Of a stretch of 64,000 nucleotides of DNA, positions 46,643-55,666 are shown piece after piece. Each line of letters starts with the position of its first letter. Position 1 is the first letter of the stretch. The notes below the pieces were generated by a model. The model did no database searches. It saw only the letters and a list, made by a program, of their open reading frames with translations, and was not told the DNA's origin. The stretch is from DASRAU01 sp035638075 (GTDB lineage Bacteria > Acidobacteriota > Polarisedimenticolia > Gp22-AA2). The position numbers and the translations under genes were made by a program. The stretch is from NCBI GenBank assembly GCA_035638075.1, contig DASRAU010000027.1, forward strand, positions 62,001 through 126,000. Reading direction: 5' to 3'.

Positions 46643-47857
46643 TTACCCATTCTGCCGCGGCAGCATGGGTCTTTTCTCGTGATGGCCGTTCCGAACGCGA
46701 GCCCAGTATCCCCGTGGTGGGACAGGTACTCGAAGTCTAGAGCACACCTTCGCGAGGCCTCGGCCGGAGATTGCGTAGTCCTTGGCGACCACCTGGACCG
46801 GCCGGGCCCATACCTGCCCGTACAGCGTCTTTCGATCGTAGGTGATGTTCTGAGATGCCGGTGCCGGCTGAGCCACGGTCGAGCCGCTGGAAATCCCGGT
46901 GGCGGGAGAAATAGCCGGTTGCGCCAGGTCAACGCATTCAACCATCTGCGAAAGTGCCGGACGGTGCCTGTCCAAGATGCCGACCACGGGGTCCAGGTTC
47001 TCTGCGCACTGGATTGCCCAAGCAAGCCAACGCGAAAGCTGGGCGTCGTCAGCATCCAATAGGCCTGATTCCTTTCCTCGCGCCCGCACGTCATCGACCA
47101 GGTCGAGAATGAGCCGACTCTCCCGCCGGGTGATGGCCTGGCGCTTGAGTTCCTCCACGCGCCGGCGTTCCTCCTCGCGGCGCCGCTGCTCCGCGAGTAG
47201 ACGCTCTTGCTCGGCTTCCCGTGCACGACGCTCCCTCTCGCGCTCCTCTTCGACTTCTCTAGCCTTCACGGCGGCTTGCTTCAGCCCCTCGACGAAGCTC
47301 TCGATCTGCTCCTCGACGCGCTCCTCTTTCCGATCACACCATTTCGTGCGGATTCCCCAGTACCGCCAGCGCTCCATTTCAAGCGTCATGAGGCCGGTTG
47401 GCTTGTGATCCCACATCTCGTAGGTTCGATACCGGCGCTCCTTCGACTCTTCCGCCTCCCTTTTGCTGGGAATGTGTTCGTATCGCTTAGAACTCTCCCA
47501 TAGCGAGAAGAAGATGTTCTGGCCGTTCACGATCGCGAGGGTTCTAGGCTTGTCTTCAGGGGTTAGCATCACCCTGCTCCCGTTCGCTCCGAGTATTCTG
47601 ATGAGACGGTCCATGATCCGAAGTGCTCGACGGAGACTCTTGGGACTTACGCGGATGTCCAGGCAGGCACCGCGCCACGAGCGCAGCATGCCGTACCCGT
47701 CGGGTGTCAGGCTCGACAGGACTGATTCGCTCTTCACTACCAGTGGATGTCGGTGTCTCACTGATCGTCTCCTTGCACACCCCCACCTTGGGGCGACTCT
47801 TTCTAGGCGCGCTGTCATCCTTGCGTCGCAACGCACTGTCGCGCGATACTCGTGCAC
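46643..47857 (-). CDS. coiled-coil protein with C-terminal HTH-like domain
   Basis: A 404-residue cytoplasmic protein (GTG at 47857; later starts are possible). The N-terminal ~130 residues hold SPKSLRRALRIMDRLIRILG. Residues ~175-245 are an almost uninterrupted Glu/Arg coiled coil (EEERERERRAREAEQERLLA). The end carries TYDRKTLYGQVWARPVQVVA followed by KDYAISGRGLAKVCSRL and VPPRGYWARV, which looks like a DNA-binding helix-turn-helix. From memory, related proteins carry this HTH at the N-terminus, so the order seems permuted. It lies between the jet operon and secreted protein genes. Function unknown. Confidence 0.65.
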   Translation of the reverse strand: MHEYRATVRCDARMTARLERVAPRWGCARRRSVRHRHPLVVKSESVLSSLTPDGYGMLRSWRGACLDIRVSPKSLRRALRIMDRLIRILGANGSRVMLTPEDKPRTLAIVNGQNIFFSLWESSKRYEHIPSKREAEESKERRYRTYEMWDHKPTGLMTLEMERWRYWGIRTKWCDRKEERVEEQIESFVEGLKQAAVKAREVEEERERERRAREAEQERLLAEQRRREEERRRVEELKRQAITRRESRLILDLVDDVRARGKESGLLDADDAQLSRWLAWAIQCAENLDPVVGILDRHRPALSQMVECVDLAQPAISPATGISSGSTVAQPAPASQNITYDRKTLYGQVWARPVQVVAKDYAISGRGLAKVCSRLRVPVPPRGYWARVRNGHHEKRPMLPRQNG

Positions 47858-47873
47858 TTCTCAGGGGGGGCTA

Positions 47874-48770
47874 ATGCAGAAAGTCGCAGTCGTGGGCCTA
47901 ATTCTAGGCTGCGTGACTTGTTCGTGGGGCCATCATGCGTTCGCGCAGGAGACCATAGGCCGTGCCGTCGAACTGGTCGATCCGGCTCTTACGGCTCGCG
48001 TACTCTTCGAAGCACCTCCATTTACGGCGGACCATACGGGTGCCTGCGATTCCAGACCGGAACGTTCGGAATGCAATGCGACGAACATCTCTTTTGCGAG
48101 CGACCTTGGGACGGATGCAGCGGGTAGCATCTTCTCGGTCTCCTCGGAATTTACGTTCCTGGACGCGCCGCCTCGGATGAAGTACGGCAATGCCCTGCTG
48201 CGCACCAGCGCAGCCGGCGAAGCCCTCATAGTCGGCTATCTCGTTGAAGAGCTGTGTGAGACTTTCGGATGCCAGGATCGCAGGCGCTTCATGTTCGGTC
48301 GACACTTGAGCCTCGACAGTACAAACGGCAGGATCATTGTTCCTGTGTCAGCCGAATTCTTTAGCGCTGGGACCCTCTATGCGCGGAGTGTCGGAATAAT
48401 CGAGATTAGCGGTCTTCCAAAGCTATTCGATACTCTCCTAACGTTCGCCCCAGGGGAAGAGGCGATGAACATCCTGACGCCGGCGCATCCGGATGGCTTC
48501 CGGTCTGCAGACACGCTGCAGGTCTGGACGGGCGATGTCCGGTCGATGCCGGAGTGGTCCCGGGCAGTACCGCTGACCTGCGAGGCCGCAACCAACCCAG
48601 TGCCCGGCCAAGTGGTGTCTGTGGCGGACACGCTGCCCGCTCCTGCAGTCGGTGAGGGGCGCTACTACCTCGTGGCTAGCAAGAGTGAAGCAGATAGGAG
48701 GCTCGGTAGGCAGTACCTCAACGGAGCGTTCACTGCTAGGCAGCCGGCGTCTCTGCCGATCTGCCAGTAG
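47874..48770 (+). CDS. secreted protein with C-terminal GEGxYY...GRQYxNGAF motif, paralogue 1
   Basis: A 298-residue exported protein. ATG 47874 follows a G-rich ribosome-binding site; signal peptide MQKVAVVGLILGCVTCSWGH ends near AFA. The central part is beta-rich without known domain. The last ~50 residues form a recognisable tail (VSVADTLPAPAVGEGRYYLV, RRLGRQYLNGAFTARQP, final PICQ). The next gene carries the same tail on a diverged body. From memory such tails recur in exported proteins of this kind of bacterium; a surface-anchoring role would be conjecture. Cysteines suggest disulfides. Confidence 0.7.
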   Translation: MQKVAVVGLILGCVTCSWGHHAFAQETIGRAVELVDPALTARVLFEAPPFTADHTGACDSRPERSECNATNISFASDLGTDAAGSIFSVSSEFTFLDAPPRMKYGNALLRTSAAGEALIVGYLVEELCETFGCQDRRRFMFGRHLSLDSTNGRIIVPVSAEFFSAGTLYARSVGIIEISGLPKLFDTLLTFAPGEEAMNILTPAHPDGFRSADTLQVWTGDVRSMPEWSRAVPLTCEAATNPVPGQVVSVADTLPAPAVGEGRYYLVASKSEADRRLGRQYLNGAFTARQPASLPICQ

Positions 48771-48785
48771 TCGGGAGGTGGCGCT

Positions 48786-49634
48786 GTGATTCGAATAGCC
48801 TCACTTCATTTCTTTCTTCTTTTGTTCACCACCGGGTTGGTGATGGCGAGTGACCCCGGACAGCCACTGCGCGGCGAGGACTTTGTCATGCTGACACCCG
48901 GCTTGACCGCGGAGTCAGTATTCGCTCCCTACACCTGTCCCACCGATCCCTACAGCTGGTGCTGGGTGACCAACGATGGGGCTACTTTTGACTCAGTAGG
49001 GAACCAGTACGGCCTCCGAGTGGAGACGATACCGCTCTCCTGCACCCCGCCAGGGCAGGCGTACCGCTGGACGGTCACACGCCTCACTCCTTCGGGTGTC
49101 TCTGAGAATCTTGCCTACATCCAGACGCGCTGCGTGCTACCTCAAGGGCCGTTCGATGCCTCTGAGCTGAGGGGAATCCGCGTCGATCTGGCGAACGGCT
49201 GGTTGTATGTCGTCATGTACGTCTACGCGCCCGGCAACTACAACAACTTCTATGATCTGGTGAGGATCAAGGGCCTGCCCCCACTGGCCGATGTCATTCA
49301 GTCCTACAAGCCGCAATCGTCATCTTTCACCTATACAGTGCCGCGGCGCCCCGAAGGGATGCTGGGGGTAGATCATTTCGACACTTTTTGGGGGCCACTG
49401 GCGCAGCCATTCAGATTCGCGGACGCCCAGCCGTTGCAGTGCGGCTATCCCTCCTTGCCGCCACAACCGGGAGACTCTCTGAGCGTGGCCGACACCGTTC
49501 CAATACCACCGGTGGGCGAGGGTGTGTACTACATCACCGCCGCCACGTACCAAGGCGAGCGGCGATTTGGCCGGCAGTACACGAACGGGGCCTTTTCTGG
49601 CAGAAACTCGTCTGCCTTCCCGGTCTGCCGGTAG
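48786..49634 (+). CDS. secreted protein with C-terminal GEGxYY...GRQYxNGAF motif, paralogue 2
   Basis: A 282-residue exported protein starting 15 bp after its paralogue, so the two form an operon. The signal peptide is LHFFLLLFTTGLVMAS. The body (AESVFAPYTCPTDPYSWCWV, LRVETIPLSCTPPGQAYRWT, NGWLYVVMYVYAPGNYNNFY) differs from paralogue 1. The tail (LSVADTVPIPPVGEGVYYIT, RRFGRQYTNGAFSGRNS, final PVCR) is nearly the same. Multiple cysteines suggest an extracellular fold. No enzymatic motif was found. Convergent with the following small gene. Confidence 0.7.
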   Translation: MIRIASLHFFLLLFTTGLVMASDPGQPLRGEDFVMLTPGLTAESVFAPYTCPTDPYSWCWVTNDGATFDSVGNQYGLRVETIPLSCTPPGQAYRWTVTRLTPSGVSENLAYIQTRCVLPQGPFDASELRGIRVDLANGWLYVVMYVYAPGNYNNFYDLVRIKGLPPLADVIQSYKPQSSSFTYTVPRRPEGMLGVDHFDTFWGPLAQPFRFADAQPLQCGYPSLPPQPGDSLSVADTVPIPPVGEGVYYITAATYQGERRFGRQYTNGAFSGRNSSAFPVCR

Positions 49635-49642
49635 AGCGAACA

Positions 49643-49960
49643 CTACCTTGAGGGCTTGAACGCCCAGCGCCGGCCCTGATTCTGAAGCGCCTGGTTCGCG
49701 AACTCGGAGAACACGCGAGCCACCTCAGCCGCCTCGTCCATCGGAACGTCTGCGGGATAGCGCTTCGGTTCGTTGTCTTGGCAGATTTCTAGCCGCACCG
49801 ACTCGACATCCCCGTATTCCTTCGACCAGGCCCCCACGCCATGGACGAAGCGGTACGTCCAGCCTGTCGGCCGCTTCGGCGCCGCCAGGTCGAACATGCA
49901 GTACGGAGGCGTGCCTGGCTTCCCGCCGTGATGATGACGCGCAGGCCCTTCTCTCGCCAT
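49643..49960 (-). CDS. small hypothetical protein
   Basis: A 105-residue soluble protein. ATG 49960 lies behind GGAGGAG at good spacing. Sequence features are a His run near the start (RHHHGGKPG), CMFDLAAPKRPTGWTYRFVH, and an acidic helix (MDEAAEVARVFSEFANQALQ). No family was recognised. It is divergent from the MmeI-like gene 120 bp away. Function unknown. Confidence 0.55.
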   Translation of the reverse strand: MAREGPARHHHGGKPGTPPYCMFDLAAPKRPTGWTYRFVHGVGAWSKEYGDVESVRLEICQDNEPKRYPADVPMDEAAEVARVFSEFANQALQNQGRRWAFKPSR

Positions 49961-50082
49961 GAGACTCTCCTCCCTGTGAAGATCCTGGCCAAGTCTACTG
50001 CTGCTATCTCCCGTTCTGCATCGCATGGCGTGCGTCGGTTGTTCTAGAATCACCGGCCGATGCCGCACCAACTGCCCCTCAG

Positions 50083-52869
50083 ATGACGCCCCAAGAATTC
50101 ATCCGGAAGTGGTCTGCCTCAACGCTCAAGGAGCGTTCCGGCTCTCAGGAGCACTTCATCGACCTGTGTCGAATGTTGGGTCAGCCAACGCCTGCAGACG
50201 TGGACTCGGACGGCACCTCATTCACCTTCGAAAAAGGTGCAAGCAAGCATGGCGGTGGAGATGGCTGGGCCGATGTCTGGAAGAAGGGCCACTTTGCGTG
50301 GGAGTACAAGGGAAAGCACGAGGACCTTGAGGCCGCCTACGATCAGCTTCTACGATACCGGGAGTCCCTCGATAACCCGCCCCTGCTAGTGGTCTGCGAC
50401 ATGGACCGGTTCGAGGTCCACACCAACTTCACCGACACAACCAAGAAGGTATACACATTCGCCCTAAAGGATCTCGCCGAGGAAAGGCATCGAAAGGTCC
50501 TCGAAGCGCTGTTCATCGATCCCCAATGGTTGAAGCCGGGTACACGAGTCGAGGAAGTCACTGAGCAAGCCGCCGCCGAGTTTGCCTCCCTCGCGGAATC
50601 GCTCAGGTCACGTGGCGTCGAGCCGCGGAAGGTCGCTCACTTCTTGGACCGCATCCTCTTCTGCTTGTTCGCCGAGGATGTAGGGCTCCTGCCCAAGAGA
50701 ATCCTCCAACAACTCATCGAAGCTGGCTCTCGCGACCCCGACGAACTCACTGGAATGTTGAAGGACCTTTTCGACGCGATGACGATGGGTGGCCGGTTCG
50801 GTGTCGACCGAATCCACTACTTCGACGGCGGGCTGTTCAGCGATTCCGAGGTAATCCCACTTCGGTTGAAGGAGATCGACATTCTCCGACGTGCTTCGGC
50901 GCTCAACTGGGGCCAAATCGAGCCCGCCATCTTCGGGACCCTCTTTGAGCGCGGCCTCGATCCCTCGAAGCGAAGCCAGACCGGTGCGCACTACACCGAT
51001 CGGGGTTCAATCCTCAGGGTCGTTGAACCGGTGCTGATGGCCCCGCTACGACGTGCGTGGGCCCAGACCGCAAGCGCTGTTGCGGCGCTCCTTGAGAAGG
51101 CCGTTGCGGCCAAAAGGCAACCAGCAGTCGAAACTCGCCACCGCAAGAACGCCCGTTCAGCCATCGAGAGGTTCCGGAAGGAATACTTGGACAGTACAAC
51201 GGTCCTAGACCCGGCCTGTGGCTCCGGCAACTTCCTCTACGTCGCTTTGGAACAACTCCACGAGCTGGAGAAGGAGGTTTTGCTACTTCTAGCCGAGGTC
51301 GAGAAGGGCCAGTTTTCTCTCGACATCCGAGTCGGCCCCCACATGCTCAAGGGGATTGAACTCAACACCTTTGCCCAGGAGCTCGCCCAGGTCACCGTCT
51401 GGATCGGGCACCTGCAGTGGTATCTGAAGAACGGGTTCTCATTCTCCAAGGACCCGGTGCTGAAACCGATCGACGCGATCGAGTGCCGCGACGCCATCCT
51501 CGACATGAGCGACCCGGGTCACCCAAAGGAAACCGAATGGCCCGAGGCCACCGTCATCATCGGCAACCCCCCGTTCCTCGGCGGCAAGAAGCTGCGCAGC
51601 GAGCTCGGGGACGAATACGTCGATGCGATGTTCGAGGTCTACGAGGGGCGCGTGCCGCGGGAAGCCGACCTCGTCACCTACTGGTTCGAAAAGGCCCGTG
51701 CGGCGATAAAAGCCGGGAAGGTGAAGCGGGCCGGGCTCCTGGCCACGAACTCAATCCGTGGCGGTGCATCGAGGAAGGTGCTCGACCGCATCCGCGACTC
51801 CGGCGACATCTTCATGGCCTGGAGCGACGAGCCTTGGGTCGTCGAGGGTGCCGCAGTCCGCATCTCGCTCATTGGCTTCGACGTCGGCGAGGAGACACCC
51901 CGCTACTTGGACGGAAGCGAGGTCAGCGTCATCCACTCCGACCTGACTGGCGGCTCCGCCACAGCAGGCGGCGTTGACCTCACGAAGGCCCGCCGCCTGA
52001 AAGAAGCCCTCGGGATTGCGTTCATGGGCGACACGAAGGGCGGTCCGTTCGACATCCCCGGCGAACTCGCCCGCGGATGGCTCGCACTGCCGCTGAACCC
52101 GAACGGTCGGCCGAACTCGGACGTGGTCAGGCCGTGGATGAATGCCATGGATCTCACTCGCCGTCCGCGCGGGATGTACATCATCGACTTCGGGGTGGAC
52201 ATGACGGAGAAGGAAGCGGCGCTATACGAGGCGCCCTTCGAGTACGTTCGAAGGCACGTGAAGCCCGAGCGGGACACGAACCGGCGCGACAGCTATCGGG
52301 AGAAGTGGTGGATCCATGTCGAGCCGCGCCCAGCGATGAGGAAGGCGCTAAATGGACGCCCCCGATGCCTAGCGACCCCCACCGTTGCGAAACATAGATT
52401 GTTCGCCTGGCTTGCCACGGAGATCCTGGCAGATCATCGACTCATCGTGTTTGCGCGCGACGACGACTACTTTCTTGGCATTCTGCATAGCCGAATTCAT
52501 GAAACGTGGTCACTCAGGCTAGGCAGTTGGCAGGGAGTCGGCAACGATCCCGTCTACACTCCGACCACCACCTTCGAGACGTTTCCACATCCCAATCCGA
52601 CTCAGGGCCAGCGCGAAGCCATCTCATCATGCGCAGCGGAGTTGGACCGGTTGCGAAGTCAGTGGCTCGCGCCCCCAAGCGCCACCGCGGCGGAGCTCAA
52701 GAAGCGAACCTTGACAGACCTTTACAACGAGCGTCCCGCGTGGCTGACACACGCACACGCTGCGCTCGATTCTGCCGTCTCGGACGCATATGGCTGGCCA
52801 GCGGAGCTCCCGGAGGACGACGTGCTGGCCCGATTGCTCGAGCTGAACTCGAAGCGGATTCCTGCCTAG
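50083..52869 (+). CDS. MmeI-type (type IIL) fused restriction endonuclease-methyltransferase
   Basis: A 928-residue enzyme combining cleavage and N6-adenine methylation. The N-terminal nuclease has D64-x9-E74-Y-K76 in WADVWKKGHFAWEYKGKH, the PD-(D/E)xK signature. A helical spacer follows. The methyltransferase has motif I VLDPACGSGNFLYVALEQL (about 376) and catalytic motif IV IIGNPPFLGG (about 495). A target-recognition region and C-terminal helices (about 620 onward, with PHPNPTQGQREAISSC) complete the MmeI arrangement. In this family one specificity domain serves both activities, so no separate methylase is needed. Recognition sequence cannot be read. No frameshift seen. Confidence 0.9.
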   Translation: MTPQEFIRKWSASTLKERSGSQEHFIDLCRMLGQPTPADVDSDGTSFTFEKGASKHGGGDGWADVWKKGHFAWEYKGKHEDLEAAYDQLLRYRESLDNPPLLVVCDMDRFEVHTNFTDTTKKVYTFALKDLAEERHRKVLEALFIDPQWLKPGTRVEEVTEQAAAEFASLAESLRSRGVEPRKVAHFLDRILFCLFAEDVGLLPKRILQQLIEAGSRDPDELTGMLKDLFDAMTMGGRFGVDRIHYFDGGLFSDSEVIPLRLKEIDILRRASALNWGQIEPAIFGTLFERGLDPSKRSQTGAHYTDRGSILRVVEPVLMAPLRRAWAQTASAVAALLEKAVAAKRQPAVETRHRKNARSAIERFRKEYLDSTTVLDPACGSGNFLYVALEQLHELEKEVLLLLAEVEKGQFSLDIRVGPHMLKGIELNTFAQELAQVTVWIGHLQWYLKNGFSFSKDPVLKPIDAIECRDAILDMSDPGHPKETEWPEATVIIGNPPFLGGKKLRSELGDEYVDAMFEVYEGRVPREADLVTYWFEKARAAIKAGKVKRAGLLATNSIRGGASRKVLDRIRDSGDIFMAWSDEPWVVEGAAVRISLIGFDVGEETPRYLDGSEVSVIHSDLTGGSATAGGVDLTKARRLKEALGIAFMGDTKGGPFDIPGELARGWLALPLNPNGRPNSDVVRPWMNAMDLTRRPRGMYIIDFGVDMTEKEAALYEAPFEYVRRHVKPERDTNRRDSYREKWWIHVEPRPAMRKALNGRPRCLATPTVAKHRLFAWLATEILADHRLIVFARDDDYFLGILHSRIHETWSLRLGSWQGVGNDPVYTPTTTFETFPHPNPTQGQREAISSCAAELDRLRSQWLAPPSATAAELKKRTLTDLYNERPAWLTHAHAALDSAVSDAYGWPAELPEDDVLARLLELNSKRIPA

Positions 52870-52932
52870 CTCACTGCAGAATCCTGGCCTTGACTTCCCC
52901 GCGGCATCCAAGCATGAATTGCTGCTCAGGAA

Positions 52933-53523
52933 ATGCCTATGCCGCACCTCAGCCCACCAACCCTGACGAAGACCGAGCAGCGGGCAATTCTTCGTGCCTC
53001 CGCCGGGGATCCCCGGGACCACTTAATCCAGAGCTTGGCCCTCGGGACCGGCCTGCGGCTGGCGGAAATCGTAGGCATGAACGTCGGGGATGTCTATACC
53101 CCCGAGGGGAAGCCGCGGAATCGCATCAGGCTGCGGGCCGAGATTGCCAAGGGAGGCCGCGCCAGCGACGTGTTCCTACCGGACGCTCTCCAGGCCAAGT
53201 TCCGTAGGTTCTGGGGGCACAAGGAGACACGGGGCGAGGGGCTACGGCCAGAGGACCCGCTCTTCTGCAACCAGAGCCGGCGACGCATCTCGAAGCGCCG
53301 GGTCCAGGTCGCCTTCCGTACCTGGCAGATAAAGGCAGGCTTCGATCGGCTCTACCCACTGCATGCGCTGAGGCACACGGCGATTACGAACGTCTACCGG
53401 ACTTCGAGGGACCTGTTCCTAGCTCAGAAGTTCGCCAAGCACGTCTCGCCGCTGACGACGACGGTGTATACGCATCCGAGTGATCAGGAGATGTGGGAGA
53501 GAGTTAGGGATTTGAGCTGCTAG
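52933..53523 (+). CDS. tyrosine recombinase, catalytic domain
   Basis: A 196-residue site-specific recombinase of the XerC/D-integrase family. The whole catalytic set is present: R42 (TGLRLAEI), K73 (IAKGGRAS), H144-x2-R147 (LHALRHTA), H170 (FAKHVSP) and Y179 (TTTVYTH). It lacks most of the N-terminal SAM-like core-binding domain; full-length family members have about 300 residues. Either a short form or a truncated relic is possible, though the catalytic part is unbroken. It lies 63 bp after the MmeI-type gene and supports a mobile origin for this region. Confidence 0.88.
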   Translation: MPMPHLSPPTLTKTEQRAILRASAGDPRDHLIQSLALGTGLRLAEIVGMNVGDVYTPEGKPRNRIRLRAEIAKGGRASDVFLPDALQAKFRRFWGHKETRGEGLRPEDPLFCNQSRRRISKRRVQVAFRTWQIKAGFDRLYPLHALRHTAITNVYRTSRDLFLAQKFAKHVSPLTTTVYTHPSDQEMWERVRDLSC

Positions 53524-53674
53524 AACCCGGTCTCGCGAGAACTTGGCTTCACTCTCCGGTTGCTTCCCAACAGTAGGCATGCGGTCTGCCGCGGTCGGGT
53601 CCCTCCTTGATGTCCCTTCGACAGCTCCTGTACGCTCCGTTGCAAGGATCTCCTCACGATGCTATAGCTTTCGA

Positions 53675-54511
53675 ATGAACTGTACCTACTGCGGCCAATC
53701 GACGGACGACGACCAATCCCGCGAGCATGTCCTGCCAGACTTCCTTGGCTGCCCATTACGCCTTCAACGTGGCGTCGTCTGTACAGCCTGCAACCAGTTC
53801 TTCAACAGAGAGTTACATTTACCTCTCCGTAGTTACGTGCTTCCAATTCTCGCGAGACTGGGGGTCAGTACGTCAAAGACCGGAGCGTTCCCTAGTTTCG
53901 TCCACACCTTCCTAGTAGCAGGTGAAGAGCTGCTCCTACGAATCACGAAGGGTGATGTTTATAGGCATCGCCCCCAAGTAAAGCAGCTTGCTAATGGAGA
54001 CTACGAGATAATCGCGGGGACGAAATCCGAGTTCGACTCGATAGCGCGACGTATGCGGAAAAAGCTGGGGCTTGTTATCAAGCAGCCTGGCCGCTACGAG
54101 AATCTACCGCCTGCTGAGGCCCGTATCGACCGAGAAATTGATCCGGAGTTACTCTGTCGAATCATGGCACAACTCTCACTAAACTGCATTCTGCACTGGT
54201 TTGGCCGTGAAATCTTCAACCGTGAGGAATTCCGCCAGCTCATCGAGCTCACGATGGGTCGGCCTTCGGAAGCTCAGGTTGGTTTCGCGAGCAAGAGCGG
54301 CCAGGAGCTTCAGAATGTTAGCCCGCGGATCATTGCCAGCTTCCATCCCCTGAATGAAGGTGGATTGATCCGGATAAACTTGTTCGATACACTCACAAGT
54401 AAAGTCTCTGTACGATGGGGAACGGGGATGGCCCGTCGTTTCTTCATCATCGATAGCACACTTCGCAGCATCACTACAGAAAACGAGATGGTCGTCCCCG
54501 TGGGCCACTGA
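53675..54511 (+). CDS. HNH-type endonuclease-like protein
   Basis: A 278-residue protein. The N-terminus forms a zinc-binding HNH-like motif: CTYCG (C3, C6), REHVLPDFLG (E17, H18) and CTACNQFFN (C36, C39, N40). The remaining ~230 residues are unassigned (VYRHRPQVKQLANGDYEIIA, LCRIMAQLSLNCILHWFGRE). ATG 53675 is preferred because the motif begins immediately; the upstream extension is atypical. Such proteins occur in mobile or defence islands, but a target cannot be predicted. The base composition is less GC-rich than the core. Confidence 0.75.
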   Translation: MNCTYCGQSTDDDQSREHVLPDFLGCPLRLQRGVVCTACNQFFNRELHLPLRSYVLPILARLGVSTSKTGAFPSFVHTFLVAGEELLLRITKGDVYRHRPQVKQLANGDYEIIAGTKSEFDSIARRMRKKLGLVIKQPGRYENLPPAEARIDREIDPELLCRIMAQLSLNCILHWFGREIFNREEFRQLIELTMGRPSEAQVGFASKSGQELQNVSPRIIASFHPLNEGGLIRINLFDTLTSKVSVRWGTGMARRFFIIDSTLRSITTENEMVVPVGH

Positions 54512-54528
54512 CCCGTGCTAAATGGCTC

Positions 54529-55623
54529 TCAAGACCACGTGCACGTCACCTTGACCCGCACCCCAGCCTCCTTCCCCGCACGTGTACCAGCCTCGATGAT
54601 TCTCCTCTCAGCCTCGTCGCGGTGAAAGATCATGTGCTCAGGAAATTCCGCTTTGATGAACGCCAGACCTGTGTGTCGAGTAGCTCCATCTTGGTGCCAA
54701 GCGGCCAGTTGTTCCTTTGCTTCCCGCACCTTGACAGCGACCTTTTTCTCCAACCAAGAGGTGTCTAGGGGCTCGATCAGCCCGCCTGTTCCCATCACGA
54801 TAAGCTGTCCTGGGCCAAGTCCGTCACTCACTTCAAGAGTAAGCTTGAGGCCTTCCGGTAGGAGGCACGTCTCTGTGATCCGTCCGCCCTTCGTCCAACG
54901 TCGGGCCATCTCTGCAAACGCCTCACCGATGATGACGAGTCCCTGGTCCGAAAGCCGCTCGAGGCCTCCATGCGCTAGGGGGAAGGGAAACGTTACCCGT
55001 AGCGAAGGTCTCGCCAAGGGCTGAGGATCTAGTGCCCTCCGACCGTCGACTTCATCCTGCAGCTTGTAGAACCCAGCGTCTGCACGAACTCGCTTGGCTT
55101 CGATCGGGAAGTTTCCTTCTGGGTGGATTGCCAGGGCGTCCGGTCGCTTCCCGAGCTTCGGCAGGGCGAGAATCTCAACACTGCTAGCCCCCAGTTCTCG
55201 CACAGCGTGTACCGCGGCGTCGATGCAAGCGAACCCATCGAGCATGGACTGATCGAACTCCCGGCTCATAGGAACCGGACCCTTTGAGCTCTTTTTCTTG
55301 AACCGCGGGAATGCTCGTTCTGGGCATGCGATTCGAGTTCCATGCTCCCCGACCGACTTTTCCGCCACAACCCATGGTGCAGTCTCCAGATACAGCTTCC
55401 GGATCACACTGCTCCTGAGCGCGTCCTGAGATGAGGCACAGCGCCGTAGGTGGTCGTCCACCGAGCGCTTCAGGAGTTGAGAGTAGAAAGGAAGACTTTC
55501 GAGGTGTGAGCGCGTCCTCTCGCGCACCTGAGCGAGAGTTGGGAACGAAATAAGGTCGGCGATAGGGGATCTGCTAGGAAACATCCATCGTAAGTACTTC
55601 CGCAGCCACCTAACCACAGGCAT
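54529..55623 (-). CDS. hypothetical protein with PD-(D/E)xK-like motif
   Basis: A 364-residue protein. The core motif KRPDALAIHPEGNFPIEAKR supplies D162, E175 and K177 in the D-x12-E-x-K arrangement of PD-(D/E)xK nucleases. Upstream, SMLDGFACIDAAVHAVREL could form the first helix of that fold. Other parts are unassigned (EMARRWTKGGRITETCLLPE, KEAGVRVKVTCTWS). Convergent with the HNH gene, 17 bp apart. A nuclease of an uncharacterised defence or repair gene is plausible but based on the motif only. Confidence 0.65.
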   Translation of the reverse strand: MPVVRWLRKYLRWMFPSRSPIADLISFPTLAQVRERTRSHLESLPFYSQLLKRSVDDHLRRCASSQDALRSSVIRKLYLETAPWVVAEKSVGEHGTRIACPERAFPRFKKKSSKGPVPMSREFDQSMLDGFACIDAAVHAVRELGASSVEILALPKLGKRPDALAIHPEGNFPIEAKRVRADAGFYKLQDEVDGRRALDPQPLARPSLRVTFPFPLAHGGLERLSDQGLVIIGEAFAEMARRWTKGGRITETCLLPEGLKLTLEVSDGLGPGQLIVMGTGGLIEPLDTSWLEKKVAVKVREAKEQLAAWHQDGATRHTGLAFIKAEFPEHMIFHRDEAERRIIEAGTRAGKEAGVRVKVTCTWS

Positions 55624-55666
55624 GGCGCGCGCCTAAGCTATCCTCGACTGACTCGCGGAATCGATC

